A stretch of DNA of 7,813 bases. It comes from Conexibacter sp. GTDB taxonomy: Bacteria; Actinomycetota; Thermoleophilia; Solirubrobacterales; Solirubrobacteraceae. A program made the position numbers and the translations under genes. Positions 7,751 to 7,813 of this stretch are shown here, piece by piece; within the stretch, counting starts at the first letter, position 1, and each line of letters starts with the position of its first letter. The stretch covers positions 1 through 7,813 of the forward strand of contig JAOPZP010000256.1 of assembly GCA_025964055.1 (NCBI GenBank). Reading direction: 5' to 3'. Under the pieces are notes generated by a model. The model was not told where the DNA came from, searched no databases, and saw nothing but the letters and a program-made list of their open reading frames with translations.

Positions 7751-7800
7751 GGAGGCCGCCCCGTCGAAGACGAGGGCGAGGAGGACGCGGCGGCACCGAC

Positions 7801-7809
7801 AAGGTAGCA
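7801..7809 (-). promoter_or_regulatory. Candidate extended -10 promoter element (TGCTACCTT) upstream of purF
   Basis: On the minus strand this reads TGC followed by TACCTT, matching the extended -10 form TGn-TANNNT. It predicts a start about 7 nt downstream and an untranslated leader of roughly 45 nt before the purF ATG (7750). The -35 region lies beyond the right edge, so it cannot be assessed. No purine riboswitch fold is recognisable in the short leader. Confidence 0.3.
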
Positions 7810-7813
7810 ACGC

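Noticed and set aside
5195..7807. Very long plus-strand open frame opposite purF, the GlxA-type regulator and the DJ-1 gene
   Set aside because: It runs through three well-recognised minus-strand genes and their gaps. Its translation is low-complexity (Arg/Ala/Gly/Val/Asp-rich) and matches no family I know; stop codons are rare by composition at this GC content.
7751..7810. TTG start for purF at 7810
   Set aside because: It would add 20 residues rich in Cys/Arg/Leu before an already sufficient propeptide, and overlaps the candidate promoter; ATG 7750 has a purine-rich site upstream.

Overview
This 7.8-kb window is very GC-rich, by eye about 70% or more, with strong G/C bias at third codon positions. 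It looks like a chromosomal housekeeping segment of a high-GC actinomycete. Protein style (RecQ with an extended middle region, the small GDWED-type acidic protein) suggests Thermoleophilia/Solirubrobacterales, but that placement is an inference from memory, not a search. No rRNA, tRNA, CRISPR array, insertion sequence or phage gene is visible.

Layout, read along the minus strand where almost everything lies. purF (7750 to 6290) is the first enzyme of de novo purine synthesis. It is followed by a GlxA-type regulator with a DJ-1/PfpI N-terminal domain and an AraC-type C-terminus (6220 to 5249). Next is a stand-alone DJ-1/PfpI enzyme of the isonitrile-hydratase type (5211 to 4555). An 81-bp gap with an imperfect inverted repeat follows, then a RecQ-family helicase (4473 to 2635). 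purN (2627 to 2007) starts 7 nt after the recQ stop. One short plus-strand gene (1734-2003) encodes an 89-aa acidic coiled-coil protein. It runs head-on into purN, with only 3 nt between the stop codons, and is divergent from purH (1654 to 65). Directly after the purH stop a further minus-strand gene begins with GTG and runs off the left edge; its 21 visible residues resemble the N-terminus of Rid/YjgF proteins.

How the genes work together: PurF makes phosphoribosylamine from PRPP and glutamine. PurN formylates GAR, and PurH formylates AICAR and closes the ring to IMP. PurN and PurH both use 10-formyl-tetrahydrofolate. The inserted genes are not purine enzymes. The regulator and DJ-1 enzyme form a pair sharing the same fold and nucleophile motif, suggesting a small sensor/enzyme module acting on a reactive small molecule. 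RecQ is a DNA-repair helicase. The left-edge gene, if Rid, would be another metabolite-damage enzyme. The most noteworthy points are a candidate sliding-clamp-binding motif at the RecQ C-terminus, the DJ-1-domain regulator/enzyme tandem inside a purine cluster, the competing inverted repeats before recQ, the small acidic protein, and possible near-leaderless promoters.
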